This document shows positions 34,857-38,617 of a stretch of DNA of 38,617 bases, one piece after another. This DNA is from Archangium sp. (GTDB lineage Bacteria; Myxococcota; Myxococcia; Myxococcales; Myxococcaceae): NCBI GenBank assembly GCA_030695565.1, contig JAUYRZ010000108.1, positions 1 to 38,617 on the forward strand. Direction: 5' to 3'. Each line of letters opens with the position of its first letter. The first letter of the stretch is position 1. A program made the translations under genes and the position numbers. The notes below the pieces were generated by a model. That model was not told the DNA's origin. It saw only the letters and a program-made list of their open reading frames with translations, and made no database searches.

Positions 34857-36188
34857 TCACTGCGGGTTGCAGTACCCGGTGCCGCTCTGCGCCGTGGGGA
34901 TCGCCAGGCAGGTGCGCGGGCGATCCTGCAGGCACCCGGCCGTGCCCGCCGCGGTGTCGCAGTAGGCGCGGCAGATGCCGGTCTGACCGAGCGCGAGGCC
35001 CAGGCAGTGCAGCGAACGGGCGCCTGGCACCATCGAGAAGCAGGCGGTCGCCGTGGTGCACGCCGAGTCTTCTTCCTTCGTGTCGGTGGGCACCGCGCAG
35101 TACGTCGAAGGGGTCGCCGCCGACGAGTCGAAGTAGCAGTAGTTGCCGGTCTGGCAGTCGGGGCTGCGCACGTCGCACGGGCGGCGGCAGACCTGCTGAA
35201 TCGGGTTCGAGATGCAGATCTCGGCAGGGCTCACCGTGCCACCATCGGCACCCGTCGCCGGAGCGCACAACACGCCCCCGCGCCCACCACACTTGCACAG
35301 GCCGTCTTCGGGGTCGCAGCTGGTGCCACCCGCGCAGAGCCGGGGGCCGCCGTCGGCCAACGCGCACTGCTGCCCACCTTCACACTGCGCCGGAGGGCCG
35401 AGGTTGCAGATCTGGTTGCTGGCGCACGCCGGGCCACCGGGGCCGCCGCACTTGCACTGGCCATCGCCCGGATCGCAGGTCGTGCCGTTGTTGCACGTCA
35501 CGTTGTTGCACAGCCCGCTCACCCGGCAGACGCGCGCGTTGGCAGCGCAGCCGCCGTCACCACCCGCGGGGCAGGCGCAGGCCTGGCCGCTCTGGCAGAC
35601 CACCGCGTTGCACTTGCACAGGCCGTCAGCCGGGTCGCAGACCGACGAGCCGGTGCAGGCCACGCCGGAGCAGTTGTCGGCCACGCAGGTCTTGTTCGAG
35701 GTCGCGTCGATGCTGCACGACTGGCCCACCGCGCAGGTGGTCGAAGCGCACTTGCAGACGCCCGTGGTGGTGTCGCAGGTCTGGTTCAGCGGGCAGGCGA
35801 TCTGGTTGCAGTTCGAGCTCGCCACGCAGGCCTTCGCGTTGGGGTTGCAGGTCTCGGTCGCACCGCAGACGGCGCCGCCGGTACCGCCGCACTTGCACTG
35901 CCCGTCGAGCACGTCGCAGCTGGTGCCCGCCTTGTCGGAGCAGTCGACGTTGTCGCACTTGCGCGTCAAGCAGGTGTTCGAGCCCGGGTCGCAGACCGCA
36001 CCTTCGGCGCAGACCACCCCGCCCCGCCCGCCGCACTTGCAGATGCCATCACCTGGATCGCAGATGGTGGGCGCCGCGCAACGGATGTTGCGATCGACAC
36101 AGATGTTCTTCGGCTCGCCACCACACGACGCGCCCACCACGCCCATCACGCCCGCTGAGATCACCGCCACACACAGATTCTTCCACAT
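34857..36188 (-). CDS. Cys-rich repeat lipoprotein
   Basis: A protein of 443 residues from ATG 36188, with a signal peptide (MWKNLCVAVISAGVMGVVGASC) and a lipobox ending in Cys. The mature part has about nine Cys-rich modules of 35-45 residues built on 'C.....CDP.DG.CKCGG.GG..C', for example CDPGDGICKCGGRGGVVCAE and CDPGDGQCKCGGPGGPACAS. These resemble EGF/dickkopf-like myxobacterial surface repeats. The last 100 residues differ ('RPCDVRSPDCQTGNYCYF', 'CRAYCDTAAGTAGC'). It is probably an outer-membrane-anchored, disulphide-rich protein. It follows the large MYXO-CTERM gene by 44 bp on the same strand. Confidence 0.85.
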   Translation of the reverse strand: MWKNLCVAVISAGVMGVVGASCGGEPKNICVDRNIRCAAPTICDPGDGICKCGGRGGVVCAEGAVCDPGSNTCLTRKCDNVDCSDKAGTSCDVLDGQCKCGGTGGAVCGATETCNPNAKACVASSNCNQIACPLNQTCDTTTGVCKCASTTCAVGQSCSIDATSNKTCVADNCSGVACTGSSVCDPADGLCKCNAVVCQSGQACACPAGGDGGCAANARVCRVSGLCNNVTCNNGTTCDPGDGQCKCGGPGGPACASNQICNLGPPAQCEGGQQCALADGGPRLCAGGTSCDPEDGLCKCGGRGGVLCAPATGADGGTVSPAEICISNPIQQVCRRPCDVRSPDCQTGNYCYFDSSAATPSTYCAVPTDTKEEDSACTTATACFSMVPGARSLHCLGLALGQTGICRAYCDTAAGTAGCLQDRPRTCLAIPTAQSGTGYCNPQ

Positions 36189-36232
36189 GACTTGAGCTTC
36201 TCTTTTCTTCGAAAGGGAGTGCGCCGAAACGA

Positions 36233-38617
36233 TCAACGGCGGCGGCGGCGCAGCGCGAAGCCAGCCAGAGCGAGCGCCAGCAAGGAGGGGTCGAGACCGG
36301 CGGTGCTGCAGCTCGACTTCTCGAGGGCGAAGTCAGGCCGCAGGCGAAGGGCCAGGGCGCGAATGTCTTGCCGCCCGAGGCTGTCGGTCACCTTCACGAG
36401 GAACGTGTAGGTGCCCGTCTCGGCCACCGCGGTGCCCAACACCGTGCCGTCGGCCGCCAGGTTGAGGCCGGCCGGCAGCCGCTGCAACGGCTCGGTGTCC
36501 GCGCACTTGAACTCGCCGGGCCGCAGCGCCTGCTGAATGCAGGGCACCGAGAAGGCGATGCCCACCGCGTCGCTGCCACCGTTGTGCGAGAGGCGCACCT
36601 GGTAGGGCTGATTGACGAAGGCGTCGGGCAGCTGAAGCGTGGTGATGGCCAGACCGTCGCGGTAGCTGACCCTCAGGAGCACGCTGGCGGTGTCTTCGGT
36701 GTCCGTTCCGTCTTTCACCTTGAGGGTCAAGGCGTAGAGGCCGGCGCGGCGCGGCGTGCCGCTCAGGTAGTCGGCCGTGTCGCGGTCATCGATGCCGACG
36801 CCGAAGTCGGCCGGGAACATGATGGGGTTGCCGCCGTCGAAGAGCACCGCGCCCGGCGCGTCGGTGATGTTCTCCGGCAGCTCCTGGAAACGAATGAGCG
36901 ACCACGCGTACGGCGCGCTGCCACCCACCGCGATGAGCGGCTGCAGGTAGTCGCGGCCGACCAGCGCCGTCTCGAGGGCCGAGGTGGCGATCGACAACGA
37001 GGTGGGGGTCACCACGCGCAGGCTCAGCTCCTTCGAGACCGCGGCGCCCGTGGAGTCGGTCACCTGGACGGCGAAGGCGAAGTCACCGGCCATCAGCGGG
37101 CGGCCTTCGAGCAGGCCATCGGTGGCCACCGCGATGCCCGGGGGCAGCTCGTCGAGGTCGAGCGCGCGCCAGATGTACGGCGGCGTGCCGCCCACGGCGA
37201 CCATCGAGGCCGTGTACACCCGGCCGAACTCGGCAGCGGTGAGCGACTGGTCGACGATGACCAGCGGCAGGCCGCCGGGCATCACCTGCAGGCTGAGCAT
37301 GCGCGTGTCGCTCAACGCGCCGCTGGTGACCTTGGCATCGAAGGAGAAGGTGCCCGCAGTCGAAGGTGAACCGACCAGGTCGCCCGCGCTGGAGAGCGTG
37401 AGGCCGGGGGGCAACGCGCCGCCCGTCAGCTCCCAGACGTAGGTGCCCGTGCCGCCGGTGGCCTGCAGCCGCAGCCCGAAGGGCGCGTAGCGGGTGGCGG
37501 TGGGCAGCGCCGCGGTCGAGATGGTCACCGTGCCGGTCGACACCTGCACCGCCGCCGCCTGCGTGAAGCAGTTGTTCACGATGGTGATCTCGTTGCCGCC
37601 GAAGCTCGAGCTGGCGCCATCGAAGTTGACGCACAGGCCCAACCAGTACGAGCCGGGCGGGAGGTCGGCGGGCACGGTGATGCTGTCCATCGCCATGTCC
37701 ACCTGCAGGGGGGTGAGCGCGCCCAGGTTGCCCACCAGCAACGACCGGTCGGCGATCGACACCGACGCGTTGTCCGACAGGAAGTAGGTGTACTTCGCCG
37801 CCAGCGAGGCCGCGTTGCCCAGGTTCTGCAGCGAGCGGCTCACCTGCAACGTGGCGCCCGGCATCGCCGCGGTCGGCGCGGAGAACGCGGAGACCACCAG
37901 GTCGGCCGTGGGCGCTCCGATGGTGACCACCGAGGGTGCAGACACGTTGTTGAGCTCGGCCTTTTCCTGGATCAGTCGATCGGGGTCGACCACCGCGAAG
38001 AGGAAGTAGGAGCTCTGAGTCAACGTCATGGGCAGCGGGGCGTTGAGCACCGCCTGCGCGGCGCCCTGGGCGGGAACAGCGACGCCGGCGCTGGTGCCGA
38101 TGATCGTGTCGGTCATCTCGTTGAGCGTGGCGTCGGTCGAAAGGAAGAAACGAACGTTCACGCTGGGCACGTCGCGCCCTCCGCGGTTCCTGATGCTCGC
38201 CGTCTGCGGGAAAGCGACCCCCGCGTAGCCGGTCTGCGGCGCGGACAACGAGGTGATCTCGAAGTCAGGCAGCGGGTAGAAGTCGATCGCCTGCCCCGCG
38301 GGGTAGGCCCCCGAGGTGCAGCTGGCGCTGCTGGAGCAACTCAGGCCCGGCACGCCCACGGCGGCTTCCTTCTGCAGGCCCACCGAGGCCGAGACGGTGG
38401 CGGGCAATGCGGTGCTGTAGGCGAAACGAATGCGGCCGGTGGTCTCGAACAACATCACCTGGAAGGAGATGCGCGAGGTGGCCGCGTTGGCGCCGAAGTT
38501 ACTCCACTCGAAGGCCATCACCCGGTTCGGGGCGATCCCCGAGACCTGATAGCGATACACGGCAGGCGGCCCTGAGGTGGGCGCGAGCAGCCCGTCCCAC
38601 CAGGGAGCGATGAACGT
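36233..38617 (-). CDS. CARDB/putative-Ig repeat protein with MYXO-CTERM tail (5' end outside window)
   Basis: The frame is open to the right edge (first visible residues TFIAPWWDGLLAPTSGPPAV), so the N-terminus and signal peptide are missing; 794 residues are visible. Order: an N-terminal beta region ('VMAFEWSNFGANAATSRISFQV'), two CARDB-like modules ('DFEITSLSAPQTGYAG', 'ADLVVSAFSAPTAAMPG') and about four putative-Ig (He_PIG) modules ('ATGGTGTYVWELTGGALPPGL', 'AVGGTPPYIWRALD', 'AVGGSAPYAWSLI'). The tail SSCSTAGLDPSLLALALAGF followed by ALRRRRR is a clear MYXO-CTERM signal. It is an exported surface adhesin or scaffold. The ligand is unknown. Confidence 0.85.
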   Translation of the reverse strand, partial: TFIAPWWDGLLAPTSGPPAVYRYQVSGIAPNRVMAFEWSNFGANAATSRISFQVMLFETTGRIRFAYSTALPATVSASVGLQKEAAVGVPGLSCSSSASCTSGAYPAGQAIDFYPLPDFEITSLSAPQTGYAGVAFPQTASIRNRGGRDVPSVNVRFFLSTDATLNEMTDTIIGTSAGVAVPAQGAAQAVLNAPLPMTLTQSSYFLFAVVDPDRLIQEKAELNNVSAPSVVTIGAPTADLVVSAFSAPTAAMPGATLQVSRSLQNLGNAASLAAKYTYFLSDNASVSIADRSLLVGNLGALTPLQVDMAMDSITVPADLPPGSYWLGLCVNFDGASSSFGGNEITIVNNCFTQAAAVQVSTGTVTISTAALPTATRYAPFGLRLQATGGTGTYVWELTGGALPPGLTLSSAGDLVGSPSTAGTFSFDAKVTSGALSDTRMLSLQVMPGGLPLVIVDQSLTAAEFGRVYTASMVAVGGTPPYIWRALDLDELPPGIAVATDGLLEGRPLMAGDFAFAVQVTDSTGAAVSKELSLRVVTPTSLSIATSALETALVGRDYLQPLIAVGGSAPYAWSLIRFQELPENITDAPGAVLFDGGNPIMFPADFGVGIDDRDTADYLSGTPRRAGLYALTLKVKDGTDTEDTASVLLRVSYRDGLAITTLQLPDAFVNQPYQVRLSHNGGSDAVGIAFSVPCIQQALRPGEFKCADTEPLQRLPAGLNLAADGTVLGTAVAETGTYTFLVKVTDSLGRQDIRALALRLRPDFALEKSSCSTAGLDPSLLALALAGFALRRRRR

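Noticed and set aside
34706-36190. Arg/Ser/Pro-rich plus-strand open frames over the Cys-rich lipoprotein
   Set aside because: These are shadow frames of a repetitive Cys/Gly-coding gene on the minus strand.

Overview
The window looks like chromosomal DNA of a myxobacterium (Myxococcota, probably the Myxococcus/Archangium side). It is GC-rich with many GTG starts. Two proteins end in a MYXO-CTERM-like tail (Cys, hydrophobic helix, Arg cluster), several lipoproteins are Cys- or Gly-rich, and there is a TolQ/TolR/TolR module. Species cannot be fixed from sequence alone. About 37 intact or edge-truncated protein genes and two gene relics can be supported. I see no rRNA, tRNA, CRISPR array or intact insertion sequence.

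Layout. 1-111: end of a pyrD-like gene. 164-4996 (minus): DUF6178-like protein, surface lipoprotein, engB, tetraheme cytochrome c. 5026-8410 (plus): secreted protein, coaE, an extended SDR reductase/epimerase and a MaoC-type/FAS1-type dehydratase pair (HadB/HadA-like), with a tandem repeat array between the SDR and the MaoC gene. 8397-16775 (minus): TPR protein, Hsp70, J-domain-TPR protein, argD, hslU, hslV, a small membrane protein and an Smr protein. 16776-18495: a disturbed region with a decayed xerC fragment, a DUF1554-type lipoprotein and a relic of a thrombospondin type 3 repeat. 18521-28435 (minus): xerC, propeller lipoprotein, trmFO, two ExbD/TolR proteins, an ExbB/TolQ protein, dprA, a LysM protein, a CpoB-like TPR protein and pgeF. 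28422-30431 (plus): a diguanylate cyclase with a periplasmic haem c motif. 30532-38617: rlmE, a secreted protein, a small zinc-ribbon protein, an M6 metalloprotease, an acyl-CoA dehydrogenase, a Cys-rich lipoprotein and a large CARDB/Ig-like MYXO-CTERM protein running off the right edge.

How the genes relate. dprA ... trmFO-xerC-hslV-hslU follows the order known from other phyla (dprA-topA-trmFO-xerC-hslV-hslU in Bacillus). Here topA is absent, a TolQRR module sits between dprA and trmFO, and a cargo bounded by a partial xerC duplicate separates xerC from hslV. Proteostasis genes cluster (hslVU, J-TPR, Hsp70, TPR). Envelope genes cluster (TolQRR, LysM, CpoB-like, pgeF).

The most unusual signal is a dispersed element of about 80 bp. 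It occurs at three loci exactly between the stop codon of one gene and the start codon of the next. Two of those loci have 7-8 bp direct repeats that contain the start codon, as if the element had entered ATGA stop/start overlaps and split them. One locus has expanded to four tandem units. The element carries a 6-bp hairpin whose closing base pair covaries between loci.
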